Shown: positions 14,103 to 21,277 of the stretch, piece after piece
Layout: each line of letters opens with the position of its first letter
Numbering within the stretch: the stretch's first letter is position 1
Assembly: GCA_020025615.1 (NCBI GenBank)
Contig: JAHHRT010000013.1
Location: 1-25,410 of the forward strand
Source: Oscillospiraceae bacterium
GTDB lineage: Bacteria; Bacillota; Clostridia; Oscillospirales; Oscillospiraceae
Direction: 5' to 3'
Length of the DNA: 25,410 nt
Notes under the pieces: generated by a model
The model's input: only the letters and a program-made list of their open reading frames with translations
Databases searched by the model: none
Told to the model about the DNA's origin: nothing
Position numbers and translations under genes: made by a program

Positions 14103-15499
14103 GCCTTCTCACCGCCCCGGTATTTCTCCACCACTTCGTCAATGGAGCCGGCGAAGAGGAAGTAGGACTCGGGAATGTCGTCGTGCTTGCCTTCGATGAT
14201 CTCCTTGAAGCTGCGGATGGTCTCCTTCAGAGGCACGTACTTGCCCTGATAGCCGGTGAACTGCTCTGCAACGTGGAAGGGCTGGGACAGGAAACGCTGG
14301 ACCTTACGGGCCCGGTTCACGATGAGCTTATCCTCTTCGCTGAGTTCGTCCATACCCATGATGGCGATGATGTCCTGGAGTTCCTTGTACCGCTGCAGAA
14401 TACTCTGAACGGCACGGGCGGTCTCATAGTGCTCAGTGCCCAGGATCTCAGGGGTCAGAATCCGGGAGCTGGAATCCAGAGGATCCACAGCGGGATAGAT
14501 ACCCAGGGATGCAATGCCACGGTCCAGAACGGTCTGGGCATCCAGGTGAGCAAAGGTAGTAGCGGGAGCGGGGTCGGTCAGGTCGTCAGCGGGAACGTAG
14601 ACAGCCTGAACAGAGGTAATGGAGCCGTTCTTGGTGGAGGTGATACGCTCCTGAAGGGCACCCATTTCCGTTGCCAGGGTGGGCTGGTAGCCGACGGCGG
14701 AGGGCATACGGCCCAGCAGTGCGGAAACCTCAGAACCGGCCTGGGTGAAACGGAAGATGTTATCGATGAACAGCAGCACGTCCTGGTTCTTCACATCACG
14801 GAAGTACTCAGCCATGGTCAGGCCGGACAGTGCTACACGCATACGGGCTCCGGGGGGCTCGTTCATCTGACCGAAGACCATGGCGGTTTTCGCAATAACG
14901 CCGGACTCGGTCATTTCGTTGTAAAGGTCGTTACCCTCACGGGTACGCTCGCCGACACCGGTGAACACGGAATAGCCGTTGTGAGCGGTGGCGATGTTGT
15001 AGATCAGCTCCTGAATCAGGACGGTCTTACCAACGCCTGCGCCGCCGAACAGACCGATCTTACCGCCCTTTGCGTAGGGGCAGATCAGGTCGATAACCTT
15101 AATACCGGTTTCCAGAATCTCGGTAGCGGGCTCCTGCTCCTCATAGGAGGGAGCGGGACGGTGAATAGGCCACTGGGCCTCACCCTCTACAGCGGGCTTG
15201 TTGTCGATGGGCTGACCCAGCAGATTGAAGACACGGCCCAGGCAAGGCTCGCCTACGGGCACGTTGATAGGCGCACCGGTATCGGTGGCCTCGACCCCTC
15301 TGCGGAGGCCGTCGGTAGAAGACATGGCAACGCAGCGGACCACGTTGTCGCCGATATGCTGGGAAACCTCGGCAACGATGGTCTTATCTCCGTTGGGGAT
15401 TTCGATTGCGTTCAGCAGCTCGGGGAGCTGGCCGTCCGCAAAGCGAATATCAAGGACAGGACCCATAACCTGGATCACAGTACCTTTGTTGTTGGCCAT
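14099..15499 (-). CDS. atpD: ATP synthase F1 subunit beta (catalytic)
   Basis: A 466-aa protein. It forms the catalytic nucleotide sites of the F1 head. The Walker A motif GGAGVGKT is at 152-159, the catalytic Glu lies in TGVGERTREGNDL (about 180-192), Walker B is in DVLLFIDNIFRFTQAG, and the DELSEED loop, contacted by gamma, is exact. The start at 15499 (ATG, MANNKG) lies nine bases after AAGGAG; a TTG three codons upstream is in frame but less likely. It is followed without a gap by atpC. The sequence is highly conserved and shows no oddity. Confidence 0.98.
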   Translation of the reverse strand: MANNKGTVIQVMGPVLDIRFADGQLPELLNAIEIPNGDKTIVAEVSQHIGDNVVRCVAMSSTDGLRRGVEATDTGAPINVPVGEPCLGRVFNLLGQPIDNKPAVEGEAQWPIHRPAPSYEEQEPATEILETGIKVIDLICPYAKGGKIGLFGGAGVGKTVLIQELIYNIATAHNGYSVFTGVGERTREGNDLYNEMTESGVIAKTAMVFGQMNEPPGARMRVALSGLTMAEYFRDVKNQDVLLFIDNIFRFTQAGSEVSALLGRMPSAVGYQPTLATEMGALQERITSTKNGSITSVQAVYVPADDLTDPAPATTFAHLDAQTVLDRGIASLGIYPAVDPLDSSSRILTPEILGTEHYETARAVQSILQRYKELQDIIAIMGMDELSEEDKLIVNRARKVQRFLSQPFHVAEQFTGYQGKYVPLKETIRSFKEIIEGKHDDIPESYFLFAGSIDEVVEKYRGGEKA

Positions 15500-15526
15500 T
15501 GGATTCAACTCCTTGTGTTGAAAAAT

Positions 15527-16372
15527 TTAAGAACCGGCAACGATCTCGGTGATTTCCTGGGTGATGGCAGACTGACGGGCCCGGTTGAACTTCAGGCTCA
15601 GGTCTGCAATCATATCCTCAGCGTTAGAGGTGGCGGAGTCCATTGCGGTGCGGCGGGCAGCCTGCTCAGAAGCACGGCTCTCGCACACGGCACCGTAGAG
15701 GATGCCTCCCAGGTACTCAGGAACGATGGCGGCGAAGACTTCATCACTGTCCGGCTCGTAGATGATCGCATGGGAAGCCTTTGCAGGCTCCTGCTGTTCA
15801 CGGCGGATCAGGGGCAGCAGCTGAAGACTGTCAGCCTTCTGGTCCAGGACGGAGACAAAGTCCGTGTAGGCCACCCGGATCTCAGAAAATTCCCCGGAAA
15901 GGAACTTCTTGGACAGCTGCTTGGAAATGGAGAAGCAGTCGCCGATGGAGAGATCCGCAGCAACGTCATAAGCTTCGGTGAGAATGGAATATCCGTGGGA
16001 CTTGAAAAAGTCCAGGGACTTCTTGCCGATGGGCAGGATCACAGCATCCTTGCCGGAAAGCTCGGCATCCACCATCTTGAGAACATTGCTGTTGTAGCCG
16101 CCTGCCAGGCCCCGGTCACCGGCAATGACAATGCAGAGCACTTTGCCGGTCTGTCTGGGGACCAGGTAGGGGGAGGAAAAATCCCGATTGGATTCCAGAA
16201 TATCGTTGATGGTATTGTAAAGGGTTTCGAAATAAGGGCGGGAATTGAGGATCTGAGCCTGGGCATGCCGGAGTTTGGAGGCAGCAACCATTTCCATGGC
16301 CTTGGTGATCTGCTTGGTGCTTTCCATGCTCCGAATGCGGCTCTTAATTTCCTTGGTGGAAACGCCAGCCAT
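15527..16372 (-). CDS. atpG: ATP synthase F1 subunit gamma
   Basis: A 281-aa central-stalk subunit. It starts with the typical helix STKEIKSRIRSMESTKQITKAMEMVAASKLR and ends with the conserved helix around NAEDMIADLSLKFNRARQSAITQEITEIVAGS; the two helices form the rotating coiled coil inside the alpha3beta3 head. The middle part has the Rossmann-like fold (CIVIAGDRGLAGGYN). The ATG at 16372 is preceded by AAAGGAGGAGG. Spacing to atpA is 15 bp and to atpD 27 bp. Confidence 0.97.
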   Translation of the reverse strand: MAGVSTKEIKSRIRSMESTKQITKAMEMVAASKLRHAQAQILNSRPYFETLYNTINDILESNRDFSSPYLVPRQTGKVLCIVIAGDRGLAGGYNSNVLKMVDAELSGKDAVILPIGKKSLDFFKSHGYSILTEAYDVAADLSIGDCFSISKQLSKKFLSGEFSEIRVAYTDFVSVLDQKADSLQLLPLIRREQQEPAKASHAIIYEPDSDEVFAAIVPEYLGGILYGAVCESRASEQAARRTAMDSATSNAEDMIADLSLKFNRARQSAITQEITEIVAGS

Positions 16373-16387
16373 GGGTAACCTCCTCCT

Positions 16388-17899
16388 TTATGCCTGAACG
16401 AAGCGCTTGGTAAGCTCTTCCAGGGCAGATTTGAGGGTTTCCTCGGTCTCGGGCTCCAGCTTTCCGGTGGACCGGATTGCGGAGAGAACCTGGGGATACT
16501 GGTTATCCATGCACTCTTCCAGCTGCTTTTCGAATTCGGGGATCTGCTCCACGGGGATATCATTGAGGTATCCCTTGGTGACTGCGTAGATGATGCACAC
16601 CTGCTGAGCCACTTCCTTGGGGGAAGCGTTCTTCTGCTTCAGCACAGCCACAATCCGCTCGCCCAGAGCCAGACGGGACTTGGTATCCGCATCCAGGTCG
16701 GAGCCGAACTGAGCGAAGCTCTGCAGCTCACGGTACTGGGAGTACAACATTCTCAGAGAACCGGAAACCTTCTTCATTGCCTTAATCTGTGCGTCACCGC
16801 CAACACGGGAGACGGAGATACCGGGGTTCACAGCGGGCATGATGCCGGAGTTGAACAGCTCGGTTTCCAGGAAGATCTGGCCGTCGGTGATGGAAATGAC
16901 GTTGGTGGGGATATAGGCAGAAACGTCACCGGCCTGGGTCTCAATGATGGGAAGGGCCGTCAGGCTGCCGCCGCCCAAATCGTCAGACAGCTGTGCAGCA
17001 CGCTCCAGAAGTCTGGAGTGGAGGTAGAAGACGTCGCCGGGGTAAGCCTCACGTCCGGGGGGACGGCGGATCAGCAGAGAAATGGCACGGTAGGCAACAG
17101 CGTGCTTACTGAGATCATCATAGATGATGAGGACGTGCTTTCCCTGATGCATGAAGTATTCGCCCATGGTACAGCCGGAGTAGGGGGCCAGGTACTGCAT
17201 GGGGGCCAGCTCGGAAGCGGTAGCGGAGACCACAATGGTGTAGTCCATAGCGCCGCCCACAGTCAGGGTGTTAACCAGCTGTGCAACGGTGGAACGCTTC
17301 TGACCGATTGCAACATAGATACAGATAACATCCTTACCCTTCTGGTTCAGAATGGTATCGGTTGCAATGGTGGTCTTACCGGTCTGGCGGTCGCCGATGA
17401 TCAGCTCACGCTGACCACGGCCGATGGGAATCATAGAGTCGATGGCCTTGATACCGGTCTGGAGGGGCACGCTGACGTGCTTACGCTCGATGATGCCGGG
17501 AGCGGGGCACTCGGTGGGCCGATAGGTATCGGTCTCAATGGCGCCCTTGCCATCGATAGGAGCACCCAGAGCGTTCACAACACGTCCAATCAGGGCATCG
17601 CCCACGGGAACGGAGACAACTCTGCCGGTGCGCTTGACGATATCGCCTTCCTTGATGCCCTGGTCAGTACCCAGGACAACAACGGAGACGGTATCCTCGT
17701 TGAGGTTCTGTGCCATGCCATACTCGCCGTTGGGGAATTCCACCAGCTCGCCTGCCATGCACTGGTCCAGGCCGGAAACGGTGGCGATGCCGTCGCCCAC
17801 AACGATGACCATACCGGTCTCGCTGGTTTCCAGCTTGGATTCATAGTTTTTGATTTGACTACGAATGATTTTCGTAATTTCTTCGGGTCTTAATTCCAT
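16388..17899 (-). CDS. atpA: ATP synthase F1 subunit alpha
   Basis: A 503-aa non-catalytic nucleotide-binding subunit of the F1 head. The P-loop GDRQTGKT is at 169-176. The segment AYPGDVFYLHSRLLERAA and the arginine-finger region GISVSRVGGDAQ are present. The N-terminus (MELRPEEITKIIRSQIKNYE) is the helix that binds the delta subunit. Length is normal. The ATG at 17899 has only a weak ribosome binding site (GGGAC); it lies 18 bp after atpH, so re-initiation by ribosomes leaving atpH may help. Confidence 0.98.
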   Translation of the reverse strand: MELRPEEITKIIRSQIKNYESKLETSETGMVIVVGDGIATVSGLDQCMAGELVEFPNGEYGMAQNLNEDTVSVVVLGTDQGIKEGDIVKRTGRVVSVPVGDALIGRVVNALGAPIDGKGAIETDTYRPTECPAPGIIERKHVSVPLQTGIKAIDSMIPIGRGQRELIIGDRQTGKTTIATDTILNQKGKDVICIYVAIGQKRSTVAQLVNTLTVGGAMDYTIVVSATASELAPMQYLAPYSGCTMGEYFMHQGKHVLIIYDDLSKHAVAYRAISLLIRRPPGREAYPGDVFYLHSRLLERAAQLSDDLGGGSLTALPIIETQAGDVSAYIPTNVISITDGQIFLETELFNSGIMPAVNPGISVSRVGGDAQIKAMKKVSGSLRMLYSQYRELQSFAQFGSDLDADTKSRLALGERIVAVLKQKNASPKEVAQQVCIIYAVTKGYLNDIPVEQIPEFEKQLEECMDNQYPQVLSAIRSTGKLEPETEETLKSALEELTKRFVQA

Positions 17900-17917
17900 A
17901 CTGTCCCTGCTTTCTAA

Positions 17918-18457
17918 TCAGAGTACGGTGTTTTTGAGGATGTTTCTGAGGTCCTCAAGGCGGCGGCGAAGGGTTCCGTCCACCTGCTTGCCGTCAAAGT
18001 CCAGCCGTACACCGCCCAGGCAGGAGGAATCAATCTTACAAGAAAGATCGATGGTCTTGCCGGTCACGCTGGAGAGTTTTTCGAGGAGCTTCTGCCGCAG
18101 TGCATCGGAAAGGGGAGCTGCGGTGACCGCAGTCACGCACAGAATCCCATGATCCTCATTATAGCACTGACGGAATACCCGGCAGCAGCCTGCAAATTGT
18201 TTGACATATCCCTTTTCAGTAAGGATCTTCATGAAATTCAGAAGATAGGGATGTACCTTTTCACCCAGAACTTCGTCCAGAATCCGGCAGCGCTCTGCCT
18301 TGGGGACGGAGGGGGTGCCCAGGAGCACCAGGAAATTGGGCTCGCTTTCAAAGATACCCTGGAGGGTTTCCAGCTGCGAGAGGACTTCGGGGACCAGCCC
18401 CTCGTCCTTACAGAGAGAATAGAGTGCTCCGCCGTATTGAGTGGCAGCATCCGTCAT
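17918..18457 (-). CDS. atpH: ATP synthase F1 subunit delta
   Basis: A 179-aa peripheral-stalk subunit that links the top of F1 to the b dimer. It has the family layout: an N-terminal helical bundle (MTDAATQYGGALYSLCKDEG, a variant of the usual YAxALxxxA start) and the C-terminal signature around KIDSSCLGGVRLDFDGKQVDGTLRRRLEDL, which corresponds to the conserved IGGxxxxxxxxxxDxSxxxxLxxL pattern. Cysteine content is noticeably high (nine residues). The ATG overlaps the atpF stop by four bases (ATGA), so the two are translationally coupled. Confidence 0.93.
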   Translation of the reverse strand: MTDAATQYGGALYSLCKDEGLVPEVLSQLETLQGIFESEPNFLVLLGTPSVPKAERCRILDEVLGEKVHPYLLNFMKILTEKGYVKQFAGCCRVFRQCYNEDHGILCVTAVTAAPLSDALRQKLLEKLSSVTGKTIDLSCKIDSSCLGGVRLDFDGKQVDGTLRRRLEDLRNILKNTVL

Positions 18458-18963
18458 AGGCTCTCTCCCAACTGATCGATGAACTGCTCCACCAGCTTCT
18501 GCTGGTCGCTGTCATTCAGCTGGCGCTCAACGACCTTCTCAGCGATTGCCATAGAGATGCCGGAGATTTCGTCCTTGGCATCGTTGATGGCCTTCTTCTT
18601 TTCCAGTGCAATGTCAGAAGCAGCCTTCTGCTTGATGCGGGATGCTTCCTGCTTTGCCTGCCCGATGATTTCCTCGGAGCGGGCAGATGCGGTCTTGTTG
18701 GCACGGGAAAGAATGTCATCTGCCTGAATCTTAGCCTGCTGCATATTCTGCTCATAAGTAGCCTTGATGGAGAGGGCCTCTTCCCGGGCGCTCTGGGCCG
18801 CGGTGATCTGCTCATCGGCGGCTTCTCTGCGCTTGTCCAGGATTGCGATTACCTTGTCATAAAGGAGCTTCTTGAACAGAAACATCTGCAAAAACAGATT
18901 GCAGATCTGGGCAATCAGGGTAACGGGTTCTACCGCAACCAGGGATTGATATAGGCTTTCCAA
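18454..18963 (-). CDS. atpF: ATP synthase Fo subunit b (TTG start)
   Basis: A 169-aa protein with one N-terminal membrane helix (about 13-33, VTLIAQICNLFLQMFLF) followed by a long charged helix (about 35-165) that dimerises as the stator stalk. The start codon is TTG at 18963, seven bases after a perfect AAGGAGG. No in-frame ATG exists upstream before the frame breaks down, and the next internal Met lies inside the membrane helix, so the TTG start is firmly supported. The rare start codon may tune b to two copies per complex. Confidence 0.94.
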   Translation of the reverse strand: MESLYQSLVAVEPVTLIAQICNLFLQMFLFKKLLYDKVIAILDKRREAADEQITAAQSAREEALSIKATYEQNMQQAKIQADDILSRANKTASARSEEIIGQAKQEASRIKQKAASDIALEKKKAINDAKDEISGISMAIAEKVVERQLNDSDQQKLVEQFIDQLGESL

Positions 18964-19016
18964 TGATTTGCCTCCTTCCGGTCTAACTTTTTTAGAGTGT
19001 TTTTAAGACGCGGAAA

Positions 19017-19295
19017 TTAGCCCAGGTAGTTCATGAACATACCGGGAGCGGCAAAGATCAGCAGCAGGCCGGTGACGAAGCCGTAGATACCGGTGGTCTC
19101 GGACAGTGCGATACCAAGGATCATGGTGCTGGTAACATCGCCCTTGCACTCGGGCTGACGGCCGACAGCTTCACAAGCAGCGGCGGCGCAGTTACCTTCG
19201 CCGATACCAGGGCCGATACCGGCAATCAGAGCCAGACCTGCACCGATGGCGCAGCCTGCCAGAGCAATACCTTTTGCCAGAATTTGATAATCCAT
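19017..19295 (-). CDS. atpE: ATP synthase Fo subunit c, two-carboxylate (Na+-type) ring
   Basis: A 92-aa hairpin of two membrane helices joined by the polar loop RQPECKGD (46-53). Helix 1 has the glycine-rich packing motif GAGLALIAGIGPGIGEG. Helix 2 carries the ion carboxylate E66 in ALSETTGIYGF. E33 on helix 1 takes the place of the Gln of Ilyobacter-type Na+ rings; with E66, T67, T68 and Y71 it matches the two-carboxylate Na+ motif described for the Fusobacterium nucleatum ring, with Thr for Ser at position 67. This points to Na+ coupling. Four cysteines (C15, C36, C41, C50) are unusual for this subunit. A perfect AGGAGG (complement of 19303-19308) seven bases before the ATG fits the high copy number of c. 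Confidence 0.96.
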   Translation of the reverse strand: MDYQILAKGIALAGCAIGAGLALIAGIGPGIGEGNCAAAACEAVGRQPECKGDVTSTMILGIALSETTGIYGFVTGLLLIFAAPGMFMNYLG

Positions 19296-19349
19296 AAAAT
19301 AGCCTCCTAAAATAAATTACTAGGTTAATATTCAAATGGCTTTCAGCGA

Positions 19350-20237
19350 TTATTCGCCGGCAGCCTGTTTGATGAAGAGAGTGGTGAGGGTGCAGAAGAT
19401 GAATGCCTGGATGCAGCCGCCGAACCAGTCAAAGTACAGGCTGGGAATGGCGGGGATACCGACGGTGAGCCAGGGGAAGCTCTCGAAGATGCCGCCCAGG
19501 TTGGACAGCAGAGCCAGAACACCCAGAATGGCAACGATGATACCCAGAATCAGGGGGAACTTCTTACCCTTCTGCTTACCCAGGAAGATGAGCACGCCGC
19601 CGAGAACGGCTACGGCTACAGCAACCCAGATATTTGCGCCCAGAGCATGGAACAAACCATAGCTGGCGGTGGTCAGAGCAGCATAGATCAGGGCGTTGAT
19701 GACGGTGCCGGACAGAATGTTGCCGAAGTGACGGCAAGCCATGCTGATGGGAGTAAAGAGCTCAGACAGCACGTTGATAGGTGCCATGACAAAGATGGGG
19801 TCCAGGAATCCCTTCATGTAGCCGCCAAAGCCAGAGGCCTTGATCTTGTGATAAGTAATGAGAACGAAGACAACCAGGGCCCAGGCAAGCTCTGTCATCA
19901 GGTCTGCCGTGGGGCTCCAGATGCCCAGAAGGCTGATGAGGTTCGACACGATGCTGGTGATGAAGATGGTACCCACCAGAGGAATGTAGTGGTCATATTC
20001 TGTACCCATATTGCCCCGGACGAAATTCACCAGGGAGGTCACGACCATTTCAGCTACTGCCTGCTTGCGGGAAATCCCGGTGACCTTAAGGCCCCGGCCC
20101 AGCCAGAAGCACAGTCCTGTGATGATCAGCATGACAAGCCAGCTTACCACCAGCGTCTGGGTGATGTGGATGGTCCCGAAGATGGGGACATTTTCCAGGG
20201 TCATGAGGATCTTTGCACCATTGATTGACAGTTCCAT
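19350..20237 (-). CDS. atpB: ATP synthase Fo subunit a, with an extra hydrophobic hairpin
   Basis: A 295-aa membrane stator that conducts ions to the c ring. The essential arginine is R169 in ELFTPISMACRHFGNILSG. The final helix has the conserved CIQAFIFCTLTTLFI (275-289). Between these blocks bacterial homologues such as E. coli have roughly 36 residues; here there are about 100. The additional part is two hydrophobic segments (about 203-219 and 228-247) joined by the basic KQKGKK. Frame and composition are intact, so it is not a frameshift. The ATG at 20237 has AGGAGG upstream plus a nearer GAGG. An ATG 11 codons in is possible. Confidence 0.95.
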   Translation of the reverse strand: MELSINGAKILMTLENVPIFGTIHITQTLVVSWLVMLIITGLCFWLGRGLKVTGISRKQAVAEMVVTSLVNFVRGNMGTEYDHYIPLVGTIFITSIVSNLISLLGIWSPTADLMTELAWALVVFVLITYHKIKASGFGGYMKGFLDPIFVMAPINVLSELFTPISMACRHFGNILSGTVINALIYAALTTASYGLFHALGANIWVAVAVAVLGGVLIFLGKQKGKKFPLILGIIVAILGVLALLSNLGGIFESFPWLTVGIPAIPSLYFDWFGGCIQAFIFCTLTTLFIKQAAGE

Positions 20238-20291
20238 ATAGAAACCTCGCCTCCTATAATAATGTAACGAAAAAAGATGTTATCATAAAAA

Positions 20292-20723
20292 TCAGTTCTG
20301 GGAATCGGCCTTCTTAGAGGAGCCGGAGATCCTGCCGGTGAACTGCAAAAAGAGGATCACAAGATGGGGAAACAGCAGAGGAACTGCACCGGCCACCACA
20401 TGAATCTGGGGGACCATCAGGGCGATGACCACCCATGCTGCCTGGAGCAGCATACGGAAATTGTAGCTGACCTGGAATTTCATTTTCATTTTCTTCTGGT
20501 CTTCGATGCCTACGGCTTTCTGAACCGTAAGACAGAGAATGTAGAAGTTGCCGATGGCAATGACGGAGCCCAGCACCGCACCCAGAAGAATCCGGGAAAC
20601 GTCGAAGGTGCCGACCCCTACAAGACTGAGAAGGTAGAGGGCAGCCACCATCAGGGCAGAGCAGGCAATGGTTCCGAGAGAGATTCGGGCCAGTTCTTTT
20701 TTGGACGCAGCTTGTAATTTCAT
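20292..20723 (-). CDS. atpI: ATP synthase subunit I (AtpI-like)
   Basis: A 143-aa membrane protein with four predicted helices (about 15-38, 43-68, 91-109, 112-131), typical of the ATP_synt_I family. In other bacteria AtpI helps assemble the c ring and is sometimes dispensable. The motif LGAVLGSVIAIGNFYILCL is characteristic of helix 2. It lies between atpZ and atpB, the standard place. AAAGGA is upstream of the ATG. Sequence conservation in this family is low, so the call rests on size, topology and position. Confidence 0.85.
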   Translation of the reverse strand: MKLQAASKKELARISLGTIACSALMVAALYLLSLVGVGTFDVSRILLGAVLGSVIAIGNFYILCLTVQKAVGIEDQKKMKMKFQVSYNFRMLLQAAWVVIALMVPQIHVVAGAVPLLFPHLVILFLQFTGRISGSSKKADSQN

Positions 20724-20755
20724 TGTGTCAAATCCTTTGTACGAAAAATGCGCTT

Positions 20756-21007
20756 CTAGGAATGGTCATTGAAGGAGACTGGGGGATCCTTGCGATCCTG
20801 GTCTGCGGCCTTCTTCATGGCCCGCCAGTTGGCTCTTGCGGTACTGACGGAAATCAGCAGCCCCAAAATACCCAAAACGGCGGTACACCACAGCCCCCAA
20901 CCGAATTTCTGTTGAAGCCAATGGGCAAGAAGCAGAAAAAAACAGGGAGGAAAGAAAATGGACAATCCAAACTGGGTTACCCAGAGCAGAAGTTCCAGTG
21001 TTTTCAT
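20756..21007 (-). CDS. atpZ: AtpZ/AtpI-family small membrane protein (first gene of the operon)
   Basis: An 83-aa protein with two membrane helices (about 7-26 and 35-53) and a charged C-terminal tail (NWRAMKKAADQDRKD). This fits AtpZ (ATPase_gene1 family), which occurs as the first gene of many Firmicute atp operons and has been linked to Mg2+/Ca2+ transport and, with AtpI, to c-ring assembly. The start at 21007 was chosen because GGGAGG lies just upstream; the open frame extends 17 codons further but without a site. The family match is by topology and position, so the symbol is likely rather than certain. Confidence 0.7.
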   Translation of the reverse strand: MKTLELLLWVTQFGLSIFFPPCFFLLLAHWLQQKFGWGLWCTAVLGILGLLISVSTARANWRAMKKAADQDRKDPPVSFNDHS

Positions 21008-21069
21008 ATTGCCTCCCTGAGCCCGGGGCAAGACGGCCCACCGGGACATACATTTCAAGATACTTAGAT

Positions 21070-21098
21070 ATTATAACCGATTTTCATCTGGGATTCAA
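21070..21098 (-). promoter_or_regulatory. Promoter of the atp operon
   Basis: Read leftward, TTGAAT (21093-21098), a spacer of exactly 17 bp and a perfect TATAAT (21070-21075). Transcription would begin about 55 nt before atpZ. No second strong promoter is seen inside the operon. Confidence 0.8.
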
Positions 21099-21247
21099 GG
21101 AGCAAATATGAATGTTTTGTGAAAATGAGGAGAAAGCTGTTAGACAAAATAATAAAAATGTATAACAGATGGCTTTCCTGCGGGAAAGGACTTCCTTTTT
21201 TTGCGAGGATCGTGTAAAATAACAGAAAAACGATTTTTGTCTGGAAA
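21099..21247. other. Divergent atp/recD2 intergenic region
   Basis: This AT-rich stretch holds a short hairpin CTTTCC-TGCG-GGAAAG (21173-21188), then AAAGG-ACTT-CCTTT running into a seven-T tract (to about 21202), so a weak rightward terminator or attenuator is possible. TAAAAT at 21215-21220 could be the recD2 -10 box, but no convincing -35 box lies 17 bp upstream. Confidence 0.35.
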
Positions 21248-21277
21248 ATGCGGACCGGAAGAATGGAGAAGAGAACC

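Noticed and set aside
14096..16378. A rightward 760-codon open frame across atpD and atpG
   Set aside because: It is antisense to two highly conserved genes. The codon bias of the real genes keeps the opposite frame open, and no ribosome binding site or domain is seen.
17918..18457. High cysteine content of subunit delta as a metal site
   Set aside because: The cysteines do not form a recognisable metal-binding pattern, and cysteine is common in many proteins of this window.
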